This document shows, piece by piece, positions 26,745-37,299 of a stretch of 64,000 nt of DNA (its first letter is position 1; each line of letters starts with the position of its first letter). The stretch comes from a virus. The position numbers were made by a program, and so were the translations under genes. The notes under the pieces are model-generated. The model did not search any database. It was given only the letters and a program-made list of their open reading frames with translations, and was not told the DNA's origin. The stretch is from IMG/VR virus record IMGVR_UViG_3300013094_000017, positions 124,001 to 188,000 of that record, one strand, 5' to 3'.

Positions 26745-27578
26745 ATGTCATTCCCATTAAATCCAGTAGATGGACAAAAAGCCACAAGGAATAACATTGT
26801 CTATACCTACTCGGCTATAACAAATAGTTGGCGTAGAGATTTCAATAATCTAATAGATAGATTAACTCTAGCGGGCAATTACAATTCAACTTCTACAACT
26901 GATGGTACACTTGTAGTCTACGGTGGAGTGGGCATCACTGAGAATCTTAATGTTGGCGGATCAACGGAATTACTTGGCACATTAAAGGTAGACGGTGAAG
27001 TTACATTAAGTCCAACAGGCGCCGACGTTTTCATAGAACCAACTAGTGGCGGAACACTGATAATAGCACCAAGTGCCTATGGTTATATTGATAATATGAT
27101 TATTGGTGGCAACACTCCGAAGATTGGATATTTCACAGACCTAGTAGTTGAAGACACTACTCCAAGTATTAATACAGGATCGGGTGCATTGACTGTTGCA
27201 GGTGGCGCAGGCATTGCTGGAGATTTGTGGGTTGGCGGTACAATTTACGGTAATGTTTCTACAACATCAACAGCTAATCTTGGAAATCCGTGGCAAATCA
27301 TTCAAACTAATTATACCGCTACAACTAAAGATAGACTAATGATCAGCACAACAATCACAGCCGTAACAGTTACATTACCGTTAGCACCAACATTTGGAGA
27401 CTGGATACAGTTCGTAGATTATGGTGGTAGTTTTGGCGTAAACACGGCAACTATTGCCAGAAATAGTGAATTAATCATGGAAATTCCTGAAGATATGATC
27501 ATAGATTTTCCGTATGCGGCTAATACCTTAATATATGCCGGAATAGATGAAGGTTGGAAACTAGGAGCAGTAATGTAA
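26745..27578 (+). CDS. Short fibre protein with GALxVxGG module
   Basis: A 277-aa protein with the N-terminus MSFPLNPVDGQKATRNNIVY, a form common in marine phage fibre proteins. It has two copies of the module seen across this cluster (TLVVYGGVGITENLNVGG and GALTVAGGAGIAGDLWVGG), then a C-terminal beta domain ending EGWKLGAVM. Its stop shares a base with the ATG of the next gene (TAATG), so the two are coupled. Role inferred as a short fibre or a fibre subunit. Confidence 0.65.
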   Translation: MSFPLNPVDGQKATRNNIVYTYSAITNSWRRDFNNLIDRLTLAGNYNSTSTTDGTLVVYGGVGITENLNVGGSTELLGTLKVDGEVTLSPTGADVFIEPTSGGTLIIAPSAYGYIDNMIIGGNTPKIGYFTDLVVEDTTPSINTGSGALTVAGGAGIAGDLWVGGTIYGNVSTTSTANLGNPWQIIQTNYTATTKDRLMISTTITAVTVTLPLAPTFGDWIQFVDYGGSFGVNTATIARNSELIMEIPEDMIIDFPYAANTLIYAGIDEGWKLGAVM

Positions 27579-28825
27579 TGTCATTTTATACTCAATTTAA
27601 ACCAGGTGCAGGAGTAACTAAATTATACGCAGGTACTGATACCTCAGTAAGTACCTCCACTGGTGCAGTAACAGTATGGGATATCAGTACATTACAAACA
27701 GTAACTGATCGCGGAAATTCTACAACTGACAATATTAGTATATTAAACACTGCTAGTTCAACCTCAACAAACACTGGCGCATTAGTTGTCAGTGGTGGAG
27801 TTGGGATCAGTGAAAACTTAAATGTCGGTAGCCACATATACATTAATGGTATTAATGTAGGATACGGGTACACTGGATCTATAGGATATGTTGGATCAAT
27901 TGGATATGCTGGATCACAAGGAACTACTGGATATGTTGGATCACAGGGTGATATCGGATATGTCGGATCAGTCGGTTCGTTCTCTGGAACAACCGATCAA
28001 CCAATAATTACCACAAATGCAACTGCAAGTACAGATACTACCACCGGAGCATTAATTGTCACAGGTGGCGCAGGCATAGGCGGCGATATTTACGTTGGTG
28101 CTACATTAAATGCAGCAGGTACAAGCAATCTAAGTCTAACTAATATTAGTCCACAGTTACTGGTTACAAGTAATCCTTTAGATACATTAAATTCTGCTAC
28201 GATTGTATTAACCAGCACTGCTCCTGTGGGATATAGTGCCTTTACTATTCAAAATACAGGAACAAGTGGCCGTAGTTATACCATCGATGTTGGTGGTAAC
28301 AATCGTGCCCTAACTGGCGGTACCAGCATCAATGAAGGTAACTTAACCATCTATGACAATGTAGCATCTGCCTACAGAATGGTTATAACCAAAGCAGGTA
28401 ATATGTTAGTAGGCACTACTACTAGTACCGGCGATATGCTAGTGGTTAATGGGTCAATTAATGCCACAACTGCTACATTCTCTGGACCGGTTACTATTGA
28501 AACCTCACTACTGCAAACTACGGTAACTTTGGTAAATACAACTACAGCAACCGTGGTAGATAGCTTTGTGGCAGCAAATTATAGAAGCTGCAAGAGCTTT
28601 ATACAGATACAAGACGGGTCAAATTTTGAATTAACTGAGATAGTGTTGTTACACGATGATCTCGGACAGGTTTATAAGAGTGAATATGGTATTATTGCCA
28701 CAAGCGGCGAGCTAGGTACATTCACAGCAGATTTACAAGGCGATGGAATAGTAAGATTATACTACACAGCAAGTGCGCCAAGTAGTAAAACAATTAAAGT
28801 GGTAAAAACAGCAATAGCTGCTTAA
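27578..28825 (+). CDS. Short fibre protein with collagen-like segment
   Basis: A 415-aa protein: N-terminal GTDTSVSTSTGAVTVWDIST block, GALVVSGGVGISENLNVGS module, a short Gly-X-Y tract (GYTGSIGYVGSIGYAGSQG), another GALIVTGGAGIGGDIYVG module, and a C-terminal beta domain. That C-terminal domain (KSFIQIQDGSNFELTEIVLL...YKSEYGII...GELGTF) is homologous to the end of the 1,348-aa protein that follows. I chose ATG 27578, preceded by AGGAG at 27563-27567; the in-frame TTG 27554 lies inside the previous gene. Confidence 0.7.
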   Translation: MSFYTQFKPGAGVTKLYAGTDTSVSTSTGAVTVWDISTLQTVTDRGNSTTDNISILNTASSTSTNTGALVVSGGVGISENLNVGSHIYINGINVGYGYTGSIGYVGSIGYAGSQGTTGYVGSQGDIGYVGSVGSFSGTTDQPIITTNATASTDTTTGALIVTGGAGIGGDIYVGATLNAAGTSNLSLTNISPQLLVTSNPLDTLNSATIVLTSTAPVGYSAFTIQNTGTSGRSYTIDVGGNNRALTGGTSINEGNLTIYDNVASAYRMVITKAGNMLVGTTTSTGDMLVVNGSINATTATFSGPVTIETSLLQTTVTLVNTTTATVVDSFVAANYRSCKSFIQIQDGSNFELTEIVLLHDDLGQVYKSEYGIIATSGELGTFTADLQGDGIVRLYYTASAPSSKTIKVVKTAIAA

Positions 28826-28838
28826 GGGAAAATAACAA

Positions 28839-31800
28839 ATGGCAACAATAAAAGATTTCATAGTCAAAGCTGGTCTCCAGATTGAAAGCTCAACTAATTC
28901 CACCAGTACTAATACTGGTGCCTTACGTGTACAAGGTGGTGCAGGCATTGCTGGCGATTTGTGGGTTGGTGGCACAATCTACATGCAGGGCGCAGGCCTT
29001 GATTCTGTAAGCAGTACAACTGGTACATTTGTCAATGTTTATGTAACTGGTACTAACGTAGCCACTAATACATATTCTGGTGCTGTAGTTGTCACAGGCG
29101 GTATGGGTGTTGGCGGTAGCTTATATGGTACTGCATTATATGACAGTGGTGCTCGTGTACTTACTACTGCTACTATTGGCAGCTTTGGTGTTAGCGTACT
29201 AACAGCAGGAACAGATACTGCGGTCAGCGCATCTTCCGGTCCAGTAACTATTTGGGATACTAGTACTTTACAAAGTGTAACTAGTCGTGGTGCTACAACT
29301 AATAATGCTATCAGCATTACAAATGCTAGTGTAAGTACTGGTTCAACTACTGGTGCATTACAGATAACAGGTGGATTGGGTGTAGGTGGTGTGGCAAATA
29401 TCGCTTCACAATTAACTGTTGGTTTAAACTACGGTTATAACACCCTAACAAACACAATTGCATACTTTGGTGCAAACACCTCAACATTTGCTCAGGTTAA
29501 TCTACAGAACATTGGCGGCGGCACCAGTTCATCAGTTGACTTTATTGCAACAGCCAATAACGGTAATGACACAACTGGCTATATCGACCTAGGTATTAAC
29601 AATAGTTCATTTTCTGATGCATCATTTACCATTGTTGGTGCAGGCGATGGTTACTTATATTCACAAGGTGGTAACTTTGGTATTGGTGCAGCAGCATCAG
29701 GTAAAGATATCATATTCTTCCAAGGCGACACCTTAGCTGCTAATGAAGTAGGTCGTTGGGCAAATGGTCAAGGCCTAACAATTAAACAAGGTACTAACGC
29801 CAGCAATACCAACACTGGTGCATTGATTGTACAAGGCGGCTCGGGCATTTGGGGTAACTTGTTTGTTGGTGGCAACACTAATCTACAGGGTGTAACAGCT
29901 ACCACACTAACATTGTCTAGTACATTAAACGCTGCGGCTGCAAACTTTAGTGGTCAAGTGGCAATCACCAATACCACAAACGGTACAAGTACCAGCACAG
30001 GACAGGCATTATTAGTAAGTGGTGGGGTTGGTGTAGGTGGTAATGTTTACTCAAGCGGTAACATTGTTACTTTAAATTCTACCGCAGCCACACAAGCAGG
30101 CGCTGGCGCAGTACAGGTAAGTGGCGGTGTTTACATTGCTAACAACTTGGTTGTTAACGGGTCAGGTTCAAGTACCAGTACCACAGCAACCAACGCATTA
30201 GTTGTAACTGGTGGTGCTAACATTGGTAAAAACTTGATTGTTGGCGGTCCAACAATATTCCAAGATACTGTAACATTCAATGGTACTGCAACCTACGTTT
30301 ATTCAACAAATACCTACTACACAGATAATATTATTGAAATACATACCCCACCGGGTGGTGTTTATAGTAATTGGGAGTATGACGACGGTAAAGATATCGG
30401 ATTCCGTTTCCACTACTATGCTAACAGTACAGACACAAATGCTGCTCTAGTATTAGCTGATGATACTAAAATGTTGGAATGGTACGGTTCAGGTGCTGAA
30501 TCAAGCACAGGTACATTTGCAGGCGCAGCATACGGTGGTATTAAAACTGGTTACATGTATTTGGTCACAGCCACAAATGCTACCAGCGCCAGCACAGGTG
30601 CACTACAATTACGTAATGGTGGTTTAGGTGTTGCCTTAGATGGTTGGTTTGGTGGTGTAGGTACATTTAACAGTACCACAGACACCACAGGTGCAGGCAC
30701 AGGTGGATTGATCACCTTAGGTGGTCTAGGCATTTCCAAAGCTGTTTACGTGGGTACCACAGCCACAGTAGCAGGTGCAGGATCAAGTTCGTCAGGTGTT
30801 GCTGGTAACGCATTACAGGTAACCACAGGTGGCCTAGGTGTCAACGGTGCAGGTTACTTTGGTGGCGCAGTACTAGTAGCATCAAATACCAACGGTACCA
30901 GCACAAGTTCAGGTCAAGCATTATTAGTCACTGGCGGGGTTGGTATTGGTGCTAATTTATATGTCGGTGGACTAGCAGTACATCAAAATACCACAGATGC
31001 AGCTCTAACCAGTGCAGGTTCAAGTGGCTCTATACAGACCACTGGTGGTGCAGGTGTTGCCAAAAACCTAGCAGTAGGCGGAACAATTTCACGCACCGGT
31101 GCTGTAAGTCAAGCAAGTTGGCAAGGTGCAACTGGTGTGGCATTAAACCTAGCAGCCGCAACCTACACAGATACAACCACAGCAGGTACAGTACAAGGTC
31201 CAAATGCAGCAACATGGTTAGGTCAACCTACCCTGGCAGCAACCAACACCAGTACCTATACTGATGCGGCTACTTTATATATTGCCAATGCTCCAACAAA
31301 TGGCACAAACGTAACATTAACCAATCCCTACGCATTATTAGTTGCCAACGGGGTAGTTGGTATTAGATCTACAACCAGTGCCACAAGCACCTCAACTGGT
31401 GCATTGCAGATTGCAGGCGGGGTGGGCATCGGTGGTAGTGTATATGCTGGCCCTATCTACTCAAACGGTAGTGCTGTTATTACTTCAGCAAGTTTAGGTA
31501 GTTATGGTGTTTCAACTATTGCAGCTGGTACAGATACTTCAGTATCAACAAGTATTGGTGCTGTGACTGTTTGGAATAACAGTACATTACAAACAATTAC
31601 TAACCGCGGTGCTACAACCAATAATGCATTAAGCATCACCAACACAACAATCAGTGCCAGCACTAACTCAAGTCAGGCATTATTAGTAAGTGGTGGTATT
31701 GGTGCTCAAGCAGTTTACGCAGGTGCATTATATGATACTGGTAATAGAGTTGTTACCAGCGTGGCAATCACCACTGGTACTAATGGTATTACTGTTTCGA

Positions 31801-32885
31801 CTTCAACTAACGGTACTGCTGTTTCATTCACAGTTAACAACACTGGTGTTACAAGTTTAACATCCAGCGGTGCAGGACTAGGTGTTAGTGCAGCCACAGG
31901 TGCTGTCACATTAACCAATCTAGGTGTTACCAGCATCTCTGGTACAACAAATCAAATATCAGCAAGTGCCAGCACTGGTTCAGTAACATTAAGTTTCCCT
32001 TCCGGTGGTATTACAACCACAAACGTTACAGCTACCAGCAATGTTTATGTAACTGGTTCAGCAATTGCCACTGGTGCAAGCTCTGGTGCACTACAGGTAA
32101 CAGGTGGTGCTAGTGTAAATGCTAACTTATACGTAGGTACAACTGCCACAGTAGCAGGCACATTATATAGAAACGGTAACATAAACTCAACTGGATGGTT
32201 AGCTGGCGGTATTGGTCTAGTAGTCAGCACATCAACCTACACTGACACAAGTTTAACTGGCGCACAGGGTGTGATAGCAATCAACACCTTTGGTAAACCG
32301 ACTATATCAGCAAGTAACACACCAACATACAGCGATGCAGCAACATTATATGTAGCTGATGCTCCTGGTGTAGGCTCTGGTGCTACAATTACTAACCCTT
32401 GGTCATTATATGTTGCTTCTGGTAACGTTAAGATCAACACAGGTACAGCAAGTAGTCTAAGTACCAACGGTGCATTAGTAGTCACGGGCGGTGTAGGCAT
32501 TGGCGGTAATTTAAACGTAGCTGGTACAGGTAACTTTAGTGCTAACGGTGTTACAGTTGGTAACAGTTTAATCAGTTCATACACTAGTTCAGCGATCAGC
32601 AGTAATACTACGCAAAACTTAGATACGTTCAGTACTTCAACATACAGAACTGCTAGATACACTGTTCAAATTTTAGATCAAACTAACGTACATATCACTG
32701 AAATGACAGTATTCCATGATAATACAATTGTTTACAAAAATGAATACGGTATCGCAACCAACACAGGTGAGTTAGGAACATTTGACGCAACCTTAGCTGG
32801 CGGTACAATTACATTAACCTTTACTCCAAACTATACTCCAACAAGCATGGTGATCAAGGCAAATCGAACTGCTATAACAGCATAG
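28839..32885 (+). CDS. Long fibre protein built of GALxVxGGxGxGGNLxVGG modules
   Basis: This 1,348-aa Ser/Thr/Gly/Ala-rich protein has about a dozen copies of a module of the form TSTGALxVxGGxGVGGNLxVGGT, separated by varied beta segments. Two of these segments are paralogous (TYTDTTTAGTVQGPN... and TYTDTSLTGAQGV..., each leading to YTDAATLYIANAP or YSDAATLYVADAP). Another at about residues 480-560 carries TDNIIEIHTPPGGVY. The C-terminal domain (YTVQILDQTNVHITEMTVFH...YKNEYGIA...GELGTF) matches that of the gene before it. No S74 domain is seen. A terminator lies 25 nt after the stop. Probably an elongated trimeric fibre shaft with a shared tip domain. Confidence 0.75.
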   Translation: MATIKDFIVKAGLQIESSTNSTSTNTGALRVQGGAGIAGDLWVGGTIYMQGAGLDSVSSTTGTFVNVYVTGTNVATNTYSGAVVVTGGMGVGGSLYGTALYDSGARVLTTATIGSFGVSVLTAGTDTAVSASSGPVTIWDTSTLQSVTSRGATTNNAISITNASVSTGSTTGALQITGGLGVGGVANIASQLTVGLNYGYNTLTNTIAYFGANTSTFAQVNLQNIGGGTSSSVDFIATANNGNDTTGYIDLGINNSSFSDASFTIVGAGDGYLYSQGGNFGIGAAASGKDIIFFQGDTLAANEVGRWANGQGLTIKQGTNASNTNTGALIVQGGSGIWGNLFVGGNTNLQGVTATTLTLSSTLNAAAANFSGQVAITNTTNGTSTSTGQALLVSGGVGVGGNVYSSGNIVTLNSTAATQAGAGAVQVSGGVYIANNLVVNGSGSSTSTTATNALVVTGGANIGKNLIVGGPTIFQDTVTFNGTATYVYSTNTYYTDNIIEIHTPPGGVYSNWEYDDGKDIGFRFHYYANSTDTNAALVLADDTKMLEWYGSGAESSTGTFAGAAYGGIKTGYMYLVTATNATSASTGALQLRNGGLGVALDGWFGGVGTFNSTTDTTGAGTGGLITLGGLGISKAVYVGTTATVAGAGSSSSGVAGNALQVTTGGLGVNGAGYFGGAVLVASNTNGTSTSSGQALLVTGGVGIGANLYVGGLAVHQNTTDAALTSAGSSGSIQTTGGAGVAKNLAVGGTISRTGAVSQASWQGATGVALNLAAATYTDTTTAGTVQGPNAATWLGQPTLAATNTSTYTDAATLYIANAPTNGTNVTLTNPYALLVANGVVGIRSTTSATSTSTGALQIAGGVGIGGSVYAGPIYSNGSAVITSASLGSYGVSTIAAGTDTSVSTSIGAVTVWNNSTLQTITNRGATTNNALSITNTTISASTNSSQALLVSGGIGAQAVYAGALYDTGNRVVTSVAITTGTNGITVSTSTNGTAVSFTVNNTGVTSLTSSGAGLGVSAATGAVTLTNLGVTSISGTTNQISASASTGSVTLSFPSGGITTTNVTATSNVYVTGSAIATGASSGALQVTGGASVNANLYVGTTATVAGTLYRNGNINSTGWLAGGIGLVVSTSTYTDTSLTGAQGVIAINTFGKPTISASNTPTYSDAATLYVADAPGVGSGATITNPWSLYVASGNVKINTGTASSLSTNGALVVTGGVGIGGNLNVAGTGNFSANGVTVGNSLISSYTSSAISSNTTQNLDTFSTSTYRTARYTVQILDQTNVHITEMTVFHDNTIVYKNEYGIATNTGELGTFDATLAGGTITLTFTPNYTPTSMVIKANRTAITA

Positions 32886-32909
32886 ATAAAGATATTGATG
32901 GCAATACAC

Positions 32910-32939
32910 AAAGGCGCTCAAAGCGCCTTTGTTCTTTTA
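32910..32939 (+). terminator. Rho-independent terminator
   Basis: AAAGGCGCT (32910-32918), loop CAA, AGCGCCTTT (32922-32930), then a T-rich tail. Separates the 1,348-aa fibre gene from the next transcription unit. Confidence 0.9.
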
Positions 32940-32946
32940 TAGTACG

Positions 32947-32954
32947 ACTAAATA
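32947..32954 (+). promoter_or_regulatory. Possible late-type octamer ACTAAATA
   Basis: ACTAAATA starts 8 nt after the terminator's T-rich tail and lies 47 nt before ATG 33002. It differs from the ATAAATA core by one base. Confidence 0.4.
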
Positions 32955-33001
32955 CCTATACAATTCGATTAGTCGATGGTGGATAGGGAAGCTTACCGAC
33001 A

Positions 33002-36000
33002 ATGGCAACAAACAATGATTTTCTGGTCAAGAATGGCCTTGTGGTCAAGACCACAGCTACAATTCAATCAACTCAAGCAAGTACAAGTACCTCAACCGGT
33101 GCATTAACAGTCGCAGGTGGCGTTGGGGTGGGCGGCAACTTATATGCCTCTGCATTATATGACAATGGCAGTAGAGTACTAACAACTGCTAGTTCTATCA
33201 CTATATCAGCAGCCACTCCGACAGTACTAGGTACAGTTTACGCTTATACATCAGCGTCCTCATCAACTGGATTAACATCATTAGGATATAATGCCGGTAA
33301 CCTTACATCTACTGGTCCTAATAATATTGCTATCGGATACGGATCTTTAGTATCTAATACCACAGGCGGATTTAACCTCGCTATTGGTCAATCTGCACTT
33401 TACACTAATATAGGCGGCGGCTGTAACATTGCATTAGGTGCTAATGCTCTTCGCAATAATACCTACGGTTGTCTTAACATAGCCATCGGAAATGGATCTC
33501 TGTGCTTGAATACCACTGGTACTAACAACGTTGCTATAGGTAGCAGTACACTTCGACTTAATAGCTCAGGGACCTGTAACGTTGCTATAGGTAACAATGC
33601 ACTTTGCGTTAACACCTACGGAAGCAATAACGTTGCAATTGGTAACAATGCAATGATTTTCAATACTACCGGCATTCAAAACGTTGCTATCGGAACAACA
33701 GCACTTCGCAGCAACACCTACGGTTGCGCAAACGTTGCTATTGGTACCTGCGCATTATATGCCAATACCACTGCTAGCAATAATGTTGCGGTCGGATTTG
33801 CTTCACTGAGATGTAATTCTACTGGTTATAATAATACTGCTATTGGGCATTGTTCATTATATAATAATACTACTGGATTTAATAACGTTGCGCTTGGTGT
33901 AACAGCACTTCGTGCCAACACCTACGGTTCTAATAACTTTGCAGCCGGCGGAAATTCATTGTTTAACAATACTACCGGTACTGGTAACGTTGCTCTTGGT
34001 GGAAACAGTTTATACAGCAATATTACTGGTATTAATAACACTGCTATTGGTTCAGCCGCACTTTGTTTAAACATCAGCGGCAGTAGTAACGTTGCTATTG
34101 GTGCACAGTCCCTTAGATCTAATCTAGCTAATTACAATACTGCAATTGGCACACTTGCAATGTACAACAATACCACTGGTAGCGGTAATATTGCCATCGG
34201 CTATCTATCATTGTGTGCAAATACCTACGGTAATAATAACACCGCGATTGGTACTAATGCATTGCCATTTAACACCACTGGATGTAACAATGTTGCTATT
34301 GGTCAAAATGCATTGTATGCCAATATCACTGGAAATCTAAACACAGCTATTGGTCTATCGGCGTTACGTTATAATACCTACGGATGTAATAATACAGCAA
34401 TTGGTGCAACAGCGATGTGGTCAAATACCACCGGGGCGTGTAACGTAGCAATTGGGTGGTTATCACTTTACAATAACACCTACGGTAATAATAACACCGC
34501 ACTTGGAGTTGCTGCACTCTGTGCAAATACTACTGGTACCAATAACGTTGCTATTGGTTCTCTTGCAATGTACTATAATACAACCGGTGGAGGTAACACT
34601 GCAATTGGAGTTAGTTCACTAAGATGCAATACCACAGGATGTAATAACGTTGCCATTGGTTGCGCTGCTCTATGTGCAAATACTTACGGCATTCAAAACG
34701 TTGCAATTGGAACTAACTCCTTGTTGGCCAATACTACCGGTATTAACAACGTGGCCATTGGATATCTTGCGTTGCCAGTTAACACAATTGGTGTTAATAA
34801 TGTTGCTATTGGAACTAGTGCATTACGTTATAATACCACCGGCATTAATAACACCGCAATTGGTACTAATGCATTACTCTGCAATATTACAGGAGTTTGC
34901 AATGTTGCTGTTGGAACTAACACACTGCGTTATAATACCACCGGCATTAATAATATAGCATTTGGTACTAATGCATTATTCTGCAATACTACAGGTATTT
35001 GTAACGTAGCACTTGGGTGGCAAGCTCTTTTCAATAACACCTATGGCAATAATAATACCGCAATTGGAGTTTCTGCATTATATTGTAATACTACCAGTAC
35101 TAATAATGTTGCTATCGGTTCTGTGTCATTGTATTACAATACCACTGGGTGTAATAATACCGCAATTGGTGTCCAATCGCTTTACAATAATACCACCGGT
35201 ACTAATAATATTGCCTTAGGAAATGCAGCAGGGTGTGCAATCACTACCGGCAATAACAACACTATCATTGGTAACATTACTGGTACTAATAGTTTAGTAT
35301 GTACTGTATTAATTGGTGCTGGCAATTGCTGTCGTATCCAGGTAGACGATACTGGATTGTATATCAATGGATTTAGTGTATCAACCGGTACTGTATCAGC
35401 AGCTACTACACAAACACTAGGTACTGTCTACGCTTATACCCCAATTACTAACTGTAACGTATCATTAGGCTACAATGCTGGTAATAACTTTATGACTGGC
35501 AGAAGTAACTTTGCTGTCGGTTATGGGGCATTAGCGAGCAACACTGTTGGTTGTCATAACGTTGCAATTGGATGCAAATCACTATGCTCTAACATTTCTG
35601 GCTTGCAGAACATAGCAATCGGGTGCGGTGCACTTAAATCTAACATTACTGGTAATTCTAATATTGCAATCGGCACCGCGGCACTTTGTACAGTAACCTG
35701 CGGAGACAATAATGTTGCTATTGGATGTGCTACACTATTTTCTTTAATATGCGGATCCTCTAACACTGCAATTGGGTATTGGGCACTACACAGTGCTACT
35801 ACTGCTAGTTATAATGTTGCAGTTGGAGATAGCACATTAGCTAACAACACTACTGGTACAGGAAACGTTGCCGTTGGTTTTCTAGCACTGAGTTGTAATA
35901 CCATCGGTATTAACAACGTTGCTATTGGTTGCTGTGCCGGCAGATGTTTATTAACCGGCAATAACAACACCATTATTGGTAATATTACCGGTACTAATGC

Positions 36001-37189
36001 GCTTACTTGTACTGTATTAATTGGAGCGGGTAGTTGCTGCCGCTTACAAGTAGACGATACTGGATTGTATATTAACGGTTCAATATGGTGTAATACTGGA
36101 TATGCAGGTAGTATTGGATATGTCGGTAGTCAAGGCGTTACTGGATATACTGGCAGCGTCGGTTACACAGGTTCACAAGGTAATTTAGGCTATGTGGGTA
36201 GTTTAGGATATGTAGGCAGCATTGGCTACGCCGGATCAGTGGGATCATTCACAGGTACCACTGCATTTCAAATCATTACATCTAACACTACACCAGCTAC
36301 ATCAACAAACAGTGGCGCACTACAGGTAGCAGGTGGTGCAGGCATTGGCGGCAATTTAGTAGTAGGTGGAACCACTTATCTATCAGGTGACCTATATGTT
36401 GACGGCACACAGTTTGTTGTCAACAGGTCAAATATCTACACAGGTGATAAGACTTTAACATTAAGTACAGCCAGTGCAAGTGCTGCTCTAGCTGCCAACT
36501 CTGGAGTATTAATAGGATCAACTGCTACTAATACTGCTTATATGTCACTGTTATTCGACGGTGTTAATAACTGGATATCAAGTGGCGGCATTAAGGTTAA
36601 CGGAATATGGACAGTATTAACCGGTACTGGTAGCGTAGGCTACAGTGGAAGTATTGGTTATCAAGGCAGTACTGGTTCAACTGGTTACTTTGGATCAGTA
36701 GGATATCAAGGCAGTCAAGGTAGTGCCGGCTATCAAGGCAGTGCTGGGTCTGGCGGACTACTTATCACAGATGATACATCAACTAATGCTACATACTATC
36801 CGGTATTTGCTACTTTAAATACTGGTGCATTTTCAACAGCTACAGTATCTAGCAGCAAGTTAACATATAATCCAAGTCTTGGACAGTTAACAGCAGTTGA
36901 TTTAAACACGATATCTGACCGATCACTTAAAGATCATATCACAACTATTACTAATTCAATTAGTGTTATTGATCAACTACGTGGTGTATCATTTAACTGG
37001 CGTGATGATGGAAGACTATCACACGGTGTGATCGCGCAGGAGTTAGAACAAATATTACCAGAACTAGTAACTGTAAATGATATTGGTGTAAAATCTGTTA
37101 ATTATATTCCGTTAATTGGCTTCTTAATTGAAGCTATTAAATATCAACAATTGCAGATTGACGAGATACGTAAACAGCTTGCCGAATAA
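33002..37189 (+). CDS. Solenoid-repeat tail fibre with S74 chaperone
   Basis: This 1,395-aa protein starts with a short GALTVAGGVGVGGNLYAS module. It then has two long arrays of 17-residue NNxAIGxxALxxNTTG repeats (about residues 92-785 and 815-1025), each closed by CTVLIGAG[N/S]CCR[I/L]QVDDTGLYING. A Gly-X-Y tract, a GALQVAGGAGIGGNLVVGG module with a YVDGTQFVVN domain, and a second short Gly-X-Y tract follow. The C-terminal S74 chaperone has SDRSLK (Ser1305-Lys1310) and SHGVIAQELEQILPELV. AGGGA precedes the ATG. Likely a homotrimeric receptor-binding fibre that loses its C-terminal domain by self-cleavage. Confidence 0.88.
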   Translation: MATNNDFLVKNGLVVKTTATIQSTQASTSTSTGALTVAGGVGVGGNLYASALYDNGSRVLTTASSITISAATPTVLGTVYAYTSASSSTGLTSLGYNAGNLTSTGPNNIAIGYGSLVSNTTGGFNLAIGQSALYTNIGGGCNIALGANALRNNTYGCLNIAIGNGSLCLNTTGTNNVAIGSSTLRLNSSGTCNVAIGNNALCVNTYGSNNVAIGNNAMIFNTTGIQNVAIGTTALRSNTYGCANVAIGTCALYANTTASNNVAVGFASLRCNSTGYNNTAIGHCSLYNNTTGFNNVALGVTALRANTYGSNNFAAGGNSLFNNTTGTGNVALGGNSLYSNITGINNTAIGSAALCLNISGSSNVAIGAQSLRSNLANYNTAIGTLAMYNNTTGSGNIAIGYLSLCANTYGNNNTAIGTNALPFNTTGCNNVAIGQNALYANITGNLNTAIGLSALRYNTYGCNNTAIGATAMWSNTTGACNVAIGWLSLYNNTYGNNNTALGVAALCANTTGTNNVAIGSLAMYYNTTGGGNTAIGVSSLRCNTTGCNNVAIGCAALCANTYGIQNVAIGTNSLLANTTGINNVAIGYLALPVNTIGVNNVAIGTSALRYNTTGINNTAIGTNALLCNITGVCNVAVGTNTLRYNTTGINNIAFGTNALFCNTTGICNVALGWQALFNNTYGNNNTAIGVSALYCNTTSTNNVAIGSVSLYYNTTGCNNTAIGVQSLYNNTTGTNNIALGNAAGCAITTGNNNTIIGNITGTNSLVCTVLIGAGNCCRIQVDDTGLYINGFSVSTGTVSAATTQTLGTVYAYTPITNCNVSLGYNAGNNFMTGRSNFAVGYGALASNTVGCHNVAIGCKSLCSNISGLQNIAIGCGALKSNITGNSNIAIGTAALCTVTCGDNNVAIGCATLFSLICGSSNTAIGYWALHSATTASYNVAVGDSTLANNTTGTGNVAVGFLALSCNTIGINNVAIGCCAGRCLLTGNNNTIIGNITGTNALTCTVLIGAGSCCRLQVDDTGLYINGSIWCNTGYAGSIGYVGSQGVTGYTGSVGYTGSQGNLGYVGSLGYVGSIGYAGSVGSFTGTTAFQIITSNTTPATSTNSGALQVAGGAGIGGNLVVGGTTYLSGDLYVDGTQFVVNRSNIYTGDKTLTLSTASASAALAANSGVLIGSTATNTAYMSLLFDGVNNWISSGGIKVNGIWTVLTGTGSVGYSGSIGYQGSTGSTGYFGSVGYQGSQGSAGYQGSAGSGGLLITDDTSTNATYYPVFATLNTGAFSTATVSSSKLTYNPSLGQLTAVDLNTISDRSLKDHITTITNSISVIDQLRGVSFNWRDDGRLSHGVIAQELEQILPELVTVNDIGVKSVNYIPLIGFLIEAIKYQQLQIDEIRKQLAE
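33275..36075 (+). repeat. NNVAIG solenoid repeats, second array
   Basis: More than 50 units of about 17 residues (51 nt) with consensus NNVAIGxxALxxNTTGx. Many carry Cys just after AIG or in the last position. Two blocks are separated at about 35390-35450 by SAATTQTLGTVYAYTP. Confidence 0.88.
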
Positions 37190-37192
37190 ATA
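37185..37192 (+). promoter_or_regulatory. Late-type promoter octamer AATAAATA with 107-nt leader
   Basis: AATAAATA overlaps the end of the preceding gene and is followed by a 107-nt leader before ATG 37300, which has AAGGAA upstream and a perfect hairpin inside. Confidence 0.55.
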
Positions 37193-37246
37193 ACAATAGT
37201 AACAAACCGAGTTCAGAGAACGATGATGGTTATGTTTATTCAATGA

Positions 37247-37262
37247 GATAGCCTTGGCTATC
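37247..37262 (+). other. Leader hairpin before the 2,532-aa fibre gene
   Basis: GATAGCC (37247-37253) and GGCTATC (37256-37262) form a perfect 7-bp inverted repeat. It has no T-run, so it is more likely a 5' leader structure than a terminator. Confidence 0.45.
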
Positions 37263-37299
37263 CGTCATAATAAAATAGCCGTCACACAAGGAATAGCAG

